A stretch of DNA of 64,000 nucleotides from Ovoidimarina sp039190895 (GCA_039190895.1 JBCCXY010000001.1:66538-130537); one strand, 5' to 3'. Counted from the stretch's first letter, positions 42,898 through 51,962 are shown. Program-made: numbers and translations. Notes: generated from the letters alone by a model not told the origin.

Positions 42898-43312
42898 CCT
42901 GTCCCTGAAAGTCACCCACCACATCCCCGCCTCGCCCGAACGCGTGTTCGACGCCTGGCTTACGCCCGAGACGCTCCGCAAATTCATCACGCCCGACTTC
43001 ACCCTCGAACAAGCCGACGTCACCCTCGACCCGCGCGAAGGGGGCCGCTTCGACATCATCATGAAGGGCACCGAACGCCCGCTACCCCACTGGGGCATCT
43101 ACAAAACCATCGACCGCCCGCGCACCCTCGTCTTCACCTGGGTCTCCGAATGGTCCCTCGAAGACAGCACCGTCACACTCACCTTCACCCCCTCGGGCAC
43201 GGGCACCGACGTCACCCTCGTCCACGACCGCTTCATGAACGACGAGATGCGCGACAACCACGAACGCGGCTGGGCCAGCATCCTGCGCGCCCTCTCCACC
43301 GCCGAAATCTGA
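42887..43312 (+). CDS. SRPBCC-domain protein, AHSA1-like
   Basis: 141 residues. The pattern VTHHIPASPERVFDAWLTPE at the start, WGIYKTIDRPRTLVFTW in the middle and the terminal helix with GWASILRAL are typical of AHSA1/START-like proteins encoded behind ArsR repressors. The helix-grip fold has a hydrophobic pocket for small ligands. The ligand and process are unknown. Confidence 0.88.
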   Translation: MTTDLSLKVTHHIPASPERVFDAWLTPETLRKFITPDFTLEQADVTLDPREGGRFDIIMKGTERPLPHWGIYKTIDRPRTLVFTWVSEWSLEDSTVTLTFTPSGTGTDVTLVHDRFMNDEMRDNHERGWASILRALSTAEI

Positions 43313-43448
43313 CCGCGAACACTCCGACCGTTCCCTCAACATTGGTGCGCAGCCGGAAACACCCCAAACACCCGACAATCCCACGATTGCAATTCGACCC
43401 CCCCGGTATGTATCGTCGTCAGAGTGCGTTCCGGGGGCGAGTAACGAG

Positions 43449-44444
43449 ATGTCAGAGCTTGTAACTTTGTCGGAGCAGCTCACCGACGAAGAGTGGCTGG
43501 CTGAACTCGCCGCCATCGGGGCCGACCGCGGCTATTTCGAACAGATCGGCAACACGCACACCGCGCTGTTCCTGGACGAAACCCTAGACACGCTGATGGT
43601 CAGCTTTGACACCGTGACCTCGGCCCGCACCGGCAGCGCCTCGGGCATATCTCACGGCATGCTCCAGGCCGAGATCTTCGGCTGGTCGCACCTGTCCCTC
43701 ATCGCCAAAACGCCAACATGGTTCCGCGATGACGAGGTCGTCGACTACTTCGACCGCCTCGTCGACGAAGCGTTCTTCGAGGACTTCGACCGCGTGATCT
43801 TCTACGGCGCGGGTATGTGCGCCTATGCCGCCGCCGCATTCTCGGTCGCCGCACCCGGCGCCACGGTCGTCCTTGCCGCCCCGCAGGCGACGCTCGACCC
43901 CGCCATCGCCCCCTGGGACGACCGCTTCCTCAGCCAGCGCCGCCGCGACTTCACTTCCCGCTACGGTTACGCCCCCGACATGGTTGGCGGGGCCGAGGCG
44001 GTCTACATCTTCTACGATCCAATGGAAGAGCTTGACGCCATGCACGCCGCCCTCTTCCGTGGCCCGCAAGTGCACCACCTGCGCATGCGCCACTTCGGCG
44101 CCCGCATCGGGGACGAGCTGCAGGCGATGAACGTGCTGGGCCGCGTGTTCAAGGCCGCGTCTGAAAGCAACCTGACGGCGGCCTTCTGCCAACGCCTGCT
44201 CCGGCGCCGCCGCCGTCACCTGCCGTACCTGAAAAACCTGCTGTCGCGCCTGCATGTGGAAGAACGCCACTACCTGACGATCCTGCTCTGCCGCTCGGTC
44301 CTGCAGGTCAAAGACGTCCAGCGCTTCCGCCACCACCTGCGCCTGGCCGAAGGCCACCTCGAAAAAGCCGGTCGCCCCCTGCCTGTGTCCCACCGCCGCA
44401 AACGCGGCGCCGAGTCGCTCCCCCGCCTCAGCGAGGCAGAATAG
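43449..44444 (+). CDS. Conserved protein with degenerate alpha/beta-hydrolase fold
   Basis: 331 residues. RVIFYGAGMCAYAAAAFSVA followed by GATVVLAAPQATLDP has the strand-elbow-helix pattern of an alpha/beta hydrolase, but the nucleophile position of GAGMCAY is Met, not Ser, and no catalytic triad is evident. A basic C-terminal half (LLRRRRRHLPYLKNLL) follows. I recall homologues in Rhodobacterales, some mislabelled as PAPS reductase; none of that family's motifs is seen. It stands alone, ending near a convergent ABC operon. Confidence 0.75.
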   Translation: MSELVTLSEQLTDEEWLAELAAIGADRGYFEQIGNTHTALFLDETLDTLMVSFDTVTSARTGSASGISHGMLQAEIFGWSHLSLIAKTPTWFRDDEVVDYFDRLVDEAFFEDFDRVIFYGAGMCAYAAAAFSVAAPGATVVLAAPQATLDPAIAPWDDRFLSQRRRDFTSRYGYAPDMVGGAEAVYIFYDPMEELDAMHAALFRGPQVHHLRMRHFGARIGDELQAMNVLGRVFKAASESNLTAAFCQRLLRRRRRHLPYLKNLLSRLHVEERHYLTILLCRSVLQVKDVQRFRHHLRLAEGHLEKAGRPLPVSHRRKRGAESLPRLSEAE

Positions 44445-44450
44445 CCCGTT

Positions 44451-44490
44451 CATCTTGGAGGAAAATACTCGCCCCGCAGGGCCGCTCTCA
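44451..44490 (+). repeat. Partial copy of the TTGG-AAATACTC intergenic element
   Basis: TTCATCTTGGAGGAAAATAC followed by TC shares its 5' half with the elements at 50958-51009 and 56434-56490 but lacks the G-rich/C-rich hairpin. It lies between converging genes. Confidence 0.4.
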
Positions 44491-45765
44491 AACCTGCCGC
44501 AACGCCACCGCAGGCCGCGAAAGCGACAACGCCCCCGGCACGACCGACAGGACCGAGGCAATCCCGAGGAACCCCGCGGCCAGATGCACCTCCCGCCAGC
44601 CCAGCCGCGCCTCGATCAAGATGTTCGTCTGCTCCGCCACGATGCCCGACAGCACCCCGGCCACGGCAAACCCAACCAGCACTCCCAGCACCGTGCCCAG
44701 CGCCAACAGCACCACGCTGTATGACCAGACCACGGCCAGGACGAACCGCGTCGACGCCCCCAGCACCCGCAACAACGCCAACTGCCGCGCGTAAAGCCGT
44801 GTCAGAATGAACAGCCCCGTCAGCACCCCAAGCGCCACCAGCACCTGCGTCACCGTTGCCATCAGTGACATCGCATTCCGCACATCCCCCATCACGCCAT
44901 ACAGCCGCGACAGCACCGCGCCCGGGAAAAACGCCATCGTGTCAGCGCGCTGACTGAACTGGGTCTGCAACATATACGTGCCGCCCAGCCCGTCGCCTCG
45001 CACCACAATCGCGGGCGTCCCCGGGAAATACGCCGCATCGAAGGGTGGCCCGATCTGTCCCGCATTCTCGGGCGCATGCCCGTCGGCAAGCCCGTGGACA
45101 AGCCACACCCCCTCCACCGGTGTCAGAATGGCATGATCCCACGGGGACCCCGTCACCGGCAGGCGCCCGACGACCGTGATCTCATCGTCGTGCAACCCGG
45201 CCTCCGCCTGGTCGCCAACACCGTGCAGGGGGACGAACACCTCCCCGATCTCAACCGGCACCCCGGCCCCCGCCACCGCCTCGAACGGATCGTCAAACAC
45301 CCGCCCCTCCAGCACGCCATCGCCAAGGTGCTCTACAAAATCCGCCGTCGTCCCGACAACCGGCGCCCCGGCATAGCTGTCCCCAAACGCCAATGGCGCG
45401 GCGAAAACCGTGCGGGGATGCGAGGCAACCGCTTCGTACACCTCGCCATCCACCAACTGCACCGCACTGGGGCGCAGATAGACGGCGGCCAGCATCAGCG
45501 TAAGTTCACTACCGGGCGCGCCAACAATCAGATCGAACTTGCTCGCCGACTCCGCCGTGCCCACCCGCAAGGCCCGCTCCTGCGCCACGAGGCCCACGCC
45601 CGTGCCCACCGACACCGCGATCAACAGCACGAACACCGCGTTGATCCAGCGATAGCGCTGCAAAAGCGCCCGTACGAGCGGCCCCGTCGCGTATCCGCGC
45701 AGCAAAAGCACCGCCATTACGACAAGCGGCGCCAACAGCACGGCCAAAAGGGCCACATCGCTCAC
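44488..45765 (-). CDS. ABC transporter permease, FtsX/LolC-like (MacB type)
   Basis: 425 residues. An N-terminal double-helix region is followed by a periplasmic domain of about 200 residues. Three C-terminal helices carry the FtsX pattern (VLVALGVLTGLFILTRLYARQLALLRVLGAS). It overlaps the ATPase gene by 4 bases. Such pairs extract lipoproteins or export small molecules by mechanotransmission rather than transporting through a channel. The cargo is not indicated. A C-terminal ending LSRPAVALRQV is the family's usual tail. Confidence 0.88.
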   Translation of the reverse strand: MSDVALLAVLLAPLVVMAVLLLRGYATGPLVRALLQRYRWINAVFVLLIAVSVGTGVGLVAQERALRVGTAESASKFDLIVGAPGSELTLMLAAVYLRPSAVQLVDGEVYEAVASHPRTVFAAPLAFGDSYAGAPVVGTTADFVEHLGDGVLEGRVFDDPFEAVAGAGVPVEIGEVFVPLHGVGDQAEAGLHDDEITVVGRLPVTGSPWDHAILTPVEGVWLVHGLADGHAPENAGQIGPPFDAAYFPGTPAIVVRGDGLGGTYMLQTQFSQRADTMAFFPGAVLSRLYGVMGDVRNAMSLMATVTQVLVALGVLTGLFILTRLYARQLALLRVLGASTRFVLAVVWSYSVVLLALGTVLGVLVGFAVAGVLSGIVAEQTNILIEARLGWREVHLAAGFLGIASVLSVVPGALSLSRPAVALRQV

Positions 45766-46424
45766 ACCGACACCTGCCCGTGCTCCAGCGTCAGCACTTC
45801 GTCCATCCGCTCCAGAACCTGAGGGTCATGGCTGGCCACAACAACAGTCGTCCCCGCCTCCCGCGCCCGCGTCAGCAAAGCGTCGGTCAAGGCCTCTCCC
45901 GCCTCGCGATGCAGGCTAGCGGTGGGCTCATCAGCAAGAACAATCGCCGGATCATGCGCCAAAGCCCGAGCGACGGCGACCCGCTGTCGCTCCCCACCCG
46001 AAAACGTGGCGACAGTGCGGGCCTCCGCCGCTACATCCAGCCGAGTCAAAAGCCCCGCCGCCGCCTCCGCCAACCCGGCCCGCTCCGCCTTTGGTGAAAA
46101 GAGCCCCCGGATCGCCGCATTCCCCCCAGCGCTCAGCTCATCGAACAGCAGGAAATCCTGAAAGATCATGCCCATCCGCGTCCGCCGAAACTCCGCCCGA
46201 GCCGCGTCCGACAGCGAGAGCACATCCGTCTCCCCCCACCGAACCCGGCCCTCGGCTCCGTCGGCGAGCCCCATCAAGGCAAACAAAAACGTCGACTTCC
46301 CCGCCCCCGATGCCCCGCGAACTCCCAGAGCCCGACCCGCAGGCACGGACAACGAAGGCACAGCCAAAAGCACCCGCCCCGACCGCGCCCGAACCTGCAG
46401 ATCCTCAACCTCAAGGCCCACCAT
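45762..46424 (-). CDS. ABC transporter ATPase, LolD/MacB-like
   Basis: 220 residues. Walker A GASGAGKST at about 37, signature FSGGERQRVAVARAL, Walker B IVLADEPTASLH and the switch histidine in VVASHDPQ are complete. Only one nucleotide-binding domain; it dimerises and pairs with the permease at 44488-45765. Three GTAG repeats and the citrate synthase gene lie upstream. Confidence 0.9.
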   Translation of the reverse strand: MVGLEVEDLQVRARSGRVLLAVPSLSVPAGRALGVRGASGAGKSTFLFALMGLADGAEGRVRWGETDVLSLSDAARAEFRRTRMGMIFQDFLLFDELSAGGNAAIRGLFSPKAERAGLAEAAAGLLTRLDVAAEARTVATFSGGERQRVAVARALAHDPAIVLADEPTASLHREAGEALTDALLTRAREAGTTVVVASHDPQVLERMDEVLTLEHGQVSV

Positions 46425-46460
46425 CCCGCAGCCCTACCACGCCCGACATATCCCGCAAAA

Positions 46461-46607
46461 GTAGGGTGCGCTTCCAGCGCACCATTCCGCCGCCAAACGG
46501 AAAGTAGGGCGGGGTTCACCCCGCCAAACGCACCAGCGAGGCGAGCACGAAAGAGCTCTACGAGCGCCCGTTCCGGACTCGAGTGTAGGGTGGGCAATCT
46601 GCCCACC
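46461..46607 (+). repeat. Cluster of three GTAG palindromic repeats
   Basis: Three elements in the same orientation: 46461-46483 (stem GGTGCGC/GCGCACC), 46504-46525 (stem GGCGGGG/CCCCGCC) and 46585-46607 (stem GGTGGGC/GCCCACC). The leader GTAGG is constant while the stems differ with pairing kept, which is the signature of GTAG REP elements. No RAYT transposase gene is in the window. Confidence 0.75.
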
Positions 46608-46661
46608 ATTCTGGGTCCCACAAAACCCTTACCTAAAATTCCAAAACAATTTCAGACACAT

Positions 46662-46684
46662 AAAAACGGTCCCCATGGGGACCG
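46662..46684 (-). terminator. Intrinsic terminator of citrate synthase gene
   Basis: The palindrome CGGTCCCCATGGGGACCG (46667-46684) is followed on the minus strand by TTTTT. It starts 7 bases after the stop codon. Confidence 0.9.
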
Positions 46685-46691
46685 CCAAAAA

Positions 46692-47828
46692 TCATCGCGC
46701 CTCGATCGGCACATACTCCCGCAGATCCGGCCCATTATACAGCGTCAGCGGACGGATCAGGATATTCCCCCGCACCTGCTCCAGACACTGAATGATCCAC
46801 CCCGGCATCCGCCCGATCCCAAAGATCGGGACATACAGATCCATCGGGATCCCATGGAGCTGATAGATGACCCCCGAATAGAAGTCGACGTTCACATTCA
46901 ACCCGTGCCGCGAGTAAGGCTTCATCGCCTCCACCACCGCCTGCAGGATCTCATACCACTCCGGCGCGCCCATCTCCTCGCCAAGCTGCCGCACCCCCTC
47001 GCGCATATGCCGCGCCCTCGGATCCTCGGCCCGATAAACCCGGTGCCCGAACCCGGTCACCGCCTCCCGGTTGCCCCGCTTCGCCTTCACATAGGCGGCC
47101 GCATTCTCTGGCGACCCAATCTCGGTCACCATCTTCATGACATCCTCCGCCGCGCCCCCATGCGCCGGGCCCGCCAGCGTCGCCAGGGCCGTCACAATGG
47201 CCCCATGCATGTCCGCTTCCGTCCCCACCGTGACCCGCGCCGCAAAGGCCGACGCATTCGCCCCATGCTCCGCATGCAGGATAAAGTCCACATCCGCGAG
47301 CCGCGCCGCCTCGTCGGAGGGTTTCTCCCCCTTCAGCATCCACAACCAGTTCGCCGCGTGCCCCAGCTCCGGATCCGGAGCTACCGGCTCCCGCCCGTTC
47401 CGGATCGCCTCGTGCGCCGCGATCAGCACCGGCACCTGCGCCAGCAACCGCAACCCGTTCCGCAGGAAACCGTCCTCCGACGCATCCGCCGTGCCCTCAT
47501 CAAGACACGCCAGCGCCGACACCGCCGTCCGCAGAACGTCCATTGGATGCCCGTCCTTCACGCCCCGGATCACATCATAGACACCCTCCGGCACCTCCCG
47601 CGCCGCCCTAAGCGCGCCATCGAAGGCCGCGAGTTCCGTCGCCGTCGGCAACTCCCCATGGATCAGCAGATAGCTGACCTCCTCAAACGTTGACCGCGTT
47701 GCAAGATCGTCGATGGAATACCCCCGGTACCAAAGCTCGCCCTTCGCACCATCAATATGGCTCACCCCGGACCGCTCAAAGTACACACCCTTGAGCCCCC
47801 GGTTGATCCTTACCTGCTCTCCATCCAC
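46692..47828 (-). CDS. Citrate synthase (CitZ/methylcitrate-synthase type)
   Basis: 378 residues from GTG 47828, which has GGGAGGG 8 bases upstream. A TTG at 47945 would add 39 residues with no family similarity and no ribosome site. Catalytic residues are visible: His in LHAEHGANAS, His in TGFGHRVYR and Asp in NVDFYSG. Similarity (RGLKGVYFERSGVSHIDG) is to the shorter dimeric class rather than hexameric GltA, so it may be an additional citrate or 2-methylcitrate synthase. No prp genes are adjacent. Terminator directly behind. Confidence 0.88.
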   Translation of the reverse strand: MDGEQVRINRGLKGVYFERSGVSHIDGAKGELWYRGYSIDDLATRSTFEEVSYLLIHGELPTATELAAFDGALRAAREVPEGVYDVIRGVKDGHPMDVLRTAVSALACLDEGTADASEDGFLRNGLRLLAQVPVLIAAHEAIRNGREPVAPDPELGHAANWLWMLKGEKPSDEAARLADVDFILHAEHGANASAFAARVTVGTEADMHGAIVTALATLAGPAHGGAAEDVMKMVTEIGSPENAAAYVKAKRGNREAVTGFGHRVYRAEDPRARHMREGVRQLGEEMGAPEWYEILQAVVEAMKPYSRHGLNVNVDFYSGVIYQLHGIPMDLYVPIFGIGRMPGWIIQCLEQVRGNILIRPLTLYNGPDLREYVPIEAR

Positions 47829-48198
47829 GTGAATTCCCTCCCAGCTTTTCGCTGCGTTCGGCCACAGGCGGGAGACGGTGTCAACGGGGGGAGTTGAGAT
47901 CGTGACGGGGGCCGCTGCAATCAGCGCGGCCCCCAGATCAGCCAAGCCCGGCAGTGGGCTTTTGCCATGAGTGATCGCGTAATAAAGGGATTGTTCCCGG
48001 GAAACGCGGCGCGTTTATGGCAACACTGCGTCGCCGTGACGTCACTGGCCCCGCGACACGCACGGTCTGTTCGCCCCCCGGAAACAGCGCCGCGTTTCTG
48101 CCCCGCACGTCGCGCGGAGGCAGCAAAATGACCCCGTCAGAGCCCAAATGCTGCCCCATCCGCAAGGCATCGTTTCTGAAGTAGAGAGGGACAGGCCC
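47829..48198. other. Divergent intergenic region
   Basis: 370 bases between the citrate synthase and the small gene at 48199. It holds a palindrome TTCCCGGGAA at 47994-48003, directly followed by AAACGC-GGC-GCGTTT (48002-48016). These may be regulator sites. No promoter pair stands out and no protein-like frame is convincing. Confidence 0.4.
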
Positions 48199-48510
48199 AT
48201 GACGCTTACGATTATCCACGAAACGCTGATCGACGATGACGGCATCCTCGACCGCGCAGAGGCGGCGGGAGTCAGCGTGACTTGCGCGACCGGGGCCACA
48301 ACCCGCTTGGCCCAGCGGCTGATTGATCTGGGTTATGATCCCGCAATCCGCGTGCGCCTGATGCGGGCAGACCCGATGCTGTCAGGTGCGCCGTTCGATA
48401 TCGAGGGCATGTCGCTGGGCCTAGCCGCGATCCTCGATCCCTTCTCGGACCACCGTGACGTGCATGAGAACTTCGCCCCCCGCTCGGCCTACGACGGAAG
48501 CTGGTCGTAA
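48199..48510 (+). CDS. Small protein of unknown function
   Basis: 103 residues from ATG 48199 (GAGAGGGA upstream), sequence starting MTLTIIHETLIDD. It is acidic, soluble and ends two bases before the convergent scpB stop. It has normal codon use for the region, but I recognise no family, so it could be lineage-specific. Confidence 0.55.
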   Translation: MTLTIIHETLIDDDGILDRAEAAGVSVTCATGATTRLAQRLIDLGYDPAIRVRLMRADPMLSGAPFDIEGMSLGLAAILDPFSDHRDVHENFAPRSAYDGSWS

Positions 48511-48512
48511 GC

Positions 48513-49151
48513 CTACGCCTCGGCGTCGTCTTTTTCGAACATATCGGGCTCGTCTTCCCCGGCGTCCTCGTCCGGCTCCCCCGGAGGTGGCCGGTTGTCG
48601 AGCAACCCCGCCGCCCGTAACTCTTTCAGCCCCGGCAGATCGCGCGCTGATTCCAGGCCGAAGTGGTCCAGAAACTCCTGCGTGACCACAAAAGTCACCG
48701 GGCGCCCCGGAGTCATCCGGCGACGCCCAAACCGGATCCACTCCAGTTCCAGAAGTTGATCGATAGTCCCCCGGCTGACTGAGACACCTCGGATCTCTTC
48801 AATCTCTGCCCTCGTGGCAGGCTGGTGGTAGGCTACGATGGCAAGCGTTTCGATCGCCGCGCGGGAGAGCTTGCGCGTCTCCACCGTCTCTTTCCGCATT
48901 AAAAAGCCGAGGTCCGGCGCCGTCCGTACTGCCCAGGCCTCGCCCACGCGGACGACCGCCACGCCGCGCCCCTCATAACGTTTTTGCAGCAGTACAAGCG
49001 CCTCAGCCGCATCGGCACCGTGGGGCATGCGGGCGTTCAGATCGGCCACGGTCACGGGCTCGGCAGAGGCAAACAGGATCGCCTCAACCATCCGCTCTTG
49101 CTCAGCAAGCGGCGGAGCCTCGAACAGGCTTTCTTCGGCCTCTTCGCTCAC
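48513..49151 (-). CDS. scpB: Segregation and condensation protein B
   Basis: 212 residues with two winged-helix domains (MVEAILFASAEPVTVADL; SRAAIETLAIVAYHQPATRA, the ScpB hallmark; RGVSVSRGTIDQLLE). An acidic tail closes it. It binds ScpA and the SMC condensin for chromosome segregation. It overlaps scpA by 4 bases. Confidence 0.95.
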   Translation of the reverse strand: MSEEAEESLFEAPPLAEQERMVEAILFASAEPVTVADLNARMPHGADAAEALVLLQKRYEGRGVAVVRVGEAWAVRTAPDLGFLMRKETVETRKLSRAAIETLAIVAYHQPATRAEIEEIRGVSVSRGTIDQLLELEWIRFGRRRMTPGRPVTFVVTQEFLDHFGLESARDLPGLKELRAAGLLDNRPPPGEPDEDAGEDEPDMFEKDDAEA

Positions 49152-49933
49152 TCGCGCACTCCACGCATCTGGATCGGTGCGAAGGTTTCGGCCTGACGAA
49201 CTTCTGCCTTCCCAGCCTTCACCAACTCCAGCGCCGCCGCAAACGTCGCCGCTGTGCCAGACCTGCGGCGGCCCGGTTCATCTTTCCACTCAACGGGAAG
49301 GTACGAGGTCAGATCCGCCCACTCCCCCGCGAAAGCCATCATCGGGCGGAGGCGTTCCAGCGCCTCTTCCATCGAAAGGATGTGCTCGCGATCCATGACG
49401 TAGGGGCGGAACTCATCCTTCGTGCGGATTTGCGCGTAGCCCTGCATCAGATCCAGAAGCGTGGCGGTAAACTGCACACGGCGGACGCGGGTCACATCTT
49501 CGGGGATGCCGCGCGCAAAGAAATCGCGACCCTTCTGATCCCGCGCCATCAGCCGCGCCGCGACATCGCGCATCGCCTGCAATCGCTCAAGCTGGAACGC
49601 CAGATGCGCGGCGAGATCCTCGCCCGAGGGCCCCTCATCCGCCGGGTCGGGCGGCAACAGCAGGCGCGATTTCAGAAACGCGAGCCACGCGGCCATCACC
49701 AGATAATCCGCTGCAAGTTCGATCCGTAACTCTTTGGCTTGCTTCACAAACTTAAGATACTGCTCGGCGAGCGCGAGCACAGAGATCTTTCGCAGATCGA
49801 CCTTCTGCGTCCGCGACATGACCAACAGCAGGTCAAGCGGGCCCTCAAACCCGTCGACATCGACGATCAGGGCCTCCCCCGCGTCGCGCGCATCGAGCGG
49901 AATCACGGTTCCGCCGGTCTCTGTTTCGGTCAT
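49148..49933 (-). CDS. scpA: Segregation and condensation protein A
   Basis: 261 residues. Kleisin N-terminus VDGFEGPLDLLLVMSRTQKVDLRKI and the AAYLVMAAWLAFLKSRLLLP region are diagnostic; the C-terminal helix-turn-helix binds SMC heads. Gene order nagZ-scpA-scpB with no gaps is the usual Rhodobacterales arrangement. Confidence 0.95.
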   Translation of the reverse strand: MTETETGGTVIPLDARDAGEALIVDVDGFEGPLDLLLVMSRTQKVDLRKISVLALAEQYLKFVKQAKELRIELAADYLVMAAWLAFLKSRLLLPPDPADEGPSGEDLAAHLAFQLERLQAMRDVAARLMARDQKGRDFFARGIPEDVTRVRRVQFTATLLDLMQGYAQIRTKDEFRPYVMDREHILSMEEALERLRPMMAFAGEWADLTSYLPVEWKDEPGRRRSGTAATFAAALELVKAGKAEVRQAETFAPIQMRGVRE

Positions 49934-50935
49934 CTAGCTCGTTCCCTGCAGAAGGGCGTCAAGCTCTGCCTCAGCGGCGGCAATGTCAATGGGTGCGGCG
50001 GCTTCACGCGCGGCAAGCGCACGCCCCGCCCGCCCGGCGCCTTCGGGCGTGAGATGCCCGGCTTCCTCCGCCACCGCCTCCATCTCGACCATCTCGCCAT
50101 TGCAGTGGAGGATCACATCGCATCCGGCCAAAAGCGCCGCACGTGTGCGGTCGGCCATGCTGCCGCCAAGCGCGTCCATAGACAGGTCGTCGGTCATCAG
50201 AAGGCCGTCAAAGCCGATATCTTCGCGGATGATCCGCTGCACAGCCCGCGAGGTCGTGGCCGGATGCTCCGGGTCGATGGCCGTGAAGACAACGTGCCCG
50301 GTCATCCCAAGCGGGAGGTCGGCGAGCGCCTGAAATGTCCGGAAATCGGTCTGCGCAAGGACCGCTGCATCGGCGTCCGTGCGCGGCACCTCGTGGTGGC
50401 TGTCGACAGTCCCGCGACCGTGGCCGGGGACGTGCTTGATGACGGGAAGGACCCCGCCCTTGAGGCACCCCTCCGCGACGGCGCGCCCGCGGGCGATCAC
50501 ATCATCCGCCGCGCCGCCGAGGCAGCGGTTGGCCAGGAACGGATGGGTGCCAGCGGAGGCGATGTCGAGGCAGGGCACGCAATTCACGTCGATGCCAAGC
50601 TCCCGTAATTCCGAAGAAATCACCCGATATCGCAGGAACAGCGCACGCTCGGCCTCGGCACCAGCGGCATGCACGAAGTCCAACGGTGGTAGCCACTCGC
50701 GCCACGCAGGTGGCGTCATCCGCTGCACCCGCCCGCCTTCCTGATCGATCAGAACCGGCGCGTCACGCCCAACGGCCTCCCGCAACGCCACCACAAGCCC
50801 CCGCACCTGATCGGGAGCTTCGATGTTGCGGGCAAACAGAATAAACCCCCACGGATCCGCGACCCGAAAAAACGCCGCCTCGTCGGCGGACAGCACTGTC
50901 CCGGCACACCCGAGGATATACGCCCCAGGCGTCAT
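49934..50935 (-). CDS. nagZ: Beta-N-acetylhexosaminidase (glycoside hydrolase 3)
   Basis: 333 residues from ATG 50935; the open frame continues upstream without similarity. The family 3 motif KHVPGHGRGTVDSHHEVP contains the substrate Lys-His pair and catalytic His; the nucleophile Asp lies in LMTDDLSMDAL. It removes GlcNAc from muropeptides during cytoplasmic cell-wall recycling. It is contiguous with scpA (no spacing). Confidence 0.93.
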   Translation of the reverse strand: MTPGAYILGCAGTVLSADEAAFFRVADPWGFILFARNIEAPDQVRGLVVALREAVGRDAPVLIDQEGGRVQRMTPPAWREWLPPLDFVHAAGAEAERALFLRYRVISSELRELGIDVNCVPCLDIASAGTHPFLANRCLGGAADDVIARGRAVAEGCLKGGVLPVIKHVPGHGRGTVDSHHEVPRTDADAAVLAQTDFRTFQALADLPLGMTGHVVFTAIDPEHPATTSRAVQRIIREDIGFDGLLMTDDLSMDALGGSMADRTRAALLAGCDVILHCNGEMVEMEAVAEEAGHLTPEGAGRAGRALAAREAAAPIDIAAAEAELDALLQGTS

Positions 50936-50957
50936 GACCGGGCCCAACCCTGGCTCT

Positions 50958-51009
50958 TCATCTTGGTCGAAATACTCCGGGGGGTCTGGGGGGCTGGCCC
51001 CCCAGCCGC
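50958..51009 (-). repeat. Intergenic element with C-rich/G-rich hairpin
   Basis: Contains TTGGTCGAAATACTCC and then the hairpin CTGGGGGG-CTGG-CCCCCCAG (50986-51005). A near-identical element is at 56434-56490. It lies in the gap between the SPOR gene and nagZ and may attenuate transcription between them. Confidence 0.6.
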
Positions 51010-51038
51010 CGGTGGCAAAGGCGCGAGACGCGCCATGT

Positions 51039-51962
51039 CTAGCGCCGGATGACCGGTATACAGTTGGCGTTCTCTGCCACAAGCACAGCGCAGAAACGGC
51101 GGGCATCGCTGAGGTCCTCGAACCCCATCGCGCGCAGGCGATAGAACGTCGACCCACCAGCCGACGCCTCCTGCACCACGCGCGATTTGCCGTCGAGGTA
51201 CTCGCCAAAGCGCCCGTCCAGCGCCGACCACGCCTCTCGCGCCCGGTCGATGGACGGATAGGCCCCAAGCTGGACCAGCCGCGTTCCGGGCGGGATTTCC
51301 TCTGCCGGAACCTCACCAGCAACAGCCACGCCCGACACGGGCGCCGGGTTCACCGACGCGCTGGCCTGCGTGACCACAGCCCGCGCGGGCCGCGCAAAGG
51401 GCCGTGGGGACCGCTGGACACCACCGGCGAGAAGTGCGCCCACCGGGCGCTCCGAGACCTCGGGGGTCACCGGCTCGGTCGCGCCAAGCGCCTCGGCGAT
51501 GGCCGCCTCGATGGCGGATTGCGGGTCTTGCGCCTCCTCAGCGACTGCCGTTTCCTCGACCGGCGCAGCCACCGGGGCCTCGGGCGCCGTTGGCGTCGGG
51601 GTGTCGTCGATCAGCGCGGCAATCGGCTGATCCTCTTCCTCGAGCCGCACTGGGGGCGGGGCCAGCACGACCCGCTCCGTCGGAGCTTCTTCTGCCCCGT
51701 CCGAGGCAACGCGCGTCACCGTAAGCTCTTGATATTCCGCCCGAAGCCCGCCCGGATCCTCCGGCGCCACGCGCATTGGCCCTTCCAGTGCACGCACCAC
51801 CGGCACCCCGGTCACGTCGCGCACCAAAAGCTGATAGCCCCACACCGCCAGCCCGATTATCAGGGCCAGCGACAATAGCGCACCAGCCCAATTCATCAGC
51901 GTCCCGGTCGCACCGGGGCCGTCGTCAAAGGACTCGTAGTCCTCCTCGAAATACGTTGTCAT
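51039..51962 (-). CDS. SPOR-domain inner-membrane protein
   Basis: 307 residues. Short cytoplasmic N-terminus rich in acidic residues, one helix (WAGALLSLALIIGLAVWGYQ), a long Pro/Ala/Glu-rich periplasmic linker, and a C-terminal SPOR domain (RLVQLGAYPSIDRAREAWSA, then FYRLRAMGFEDLSDARRFCA). SPOR domains bind denuded glycan at division septa. It lies between argS and nagZ, as is common in the order. Confidence 0.9.
   Translation of the reverse strand: MTTYFEEDYESFDDGPGATGTLMNWAGALLSLALIIGLAVWGYQLLVRDVTGVPVVRALEGPMRVAPEDPGGLRAEYQELTVTRVASDGAEEAPTERVVLAPPPVRLEEEDQPIAALIDDTPTPTAPEAPVAAPVEETAVAEEAQDPQSAIEAAIAEALGATEPVTPEVSERPVGALLAGGVQRSPRPFARPARAVVTQASASVNPAPVSGVAVAGEVPAEEIPPGTRLVQLGAYPSIDRAREAWSALDGRFGEYLDGKSRVVQEASAGGSTFYRLRAMGFEDLSDARRFCAVLVAENANCIPVIRR

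Noticed and set aside
47829..47945. N-terminal 39-residue extension of citrate synthase from TTG 47945
   Set aside because: No ribosome site before it and no family similarity, while GTG 47828 has GGGAGGG upstream and gives the usual length.
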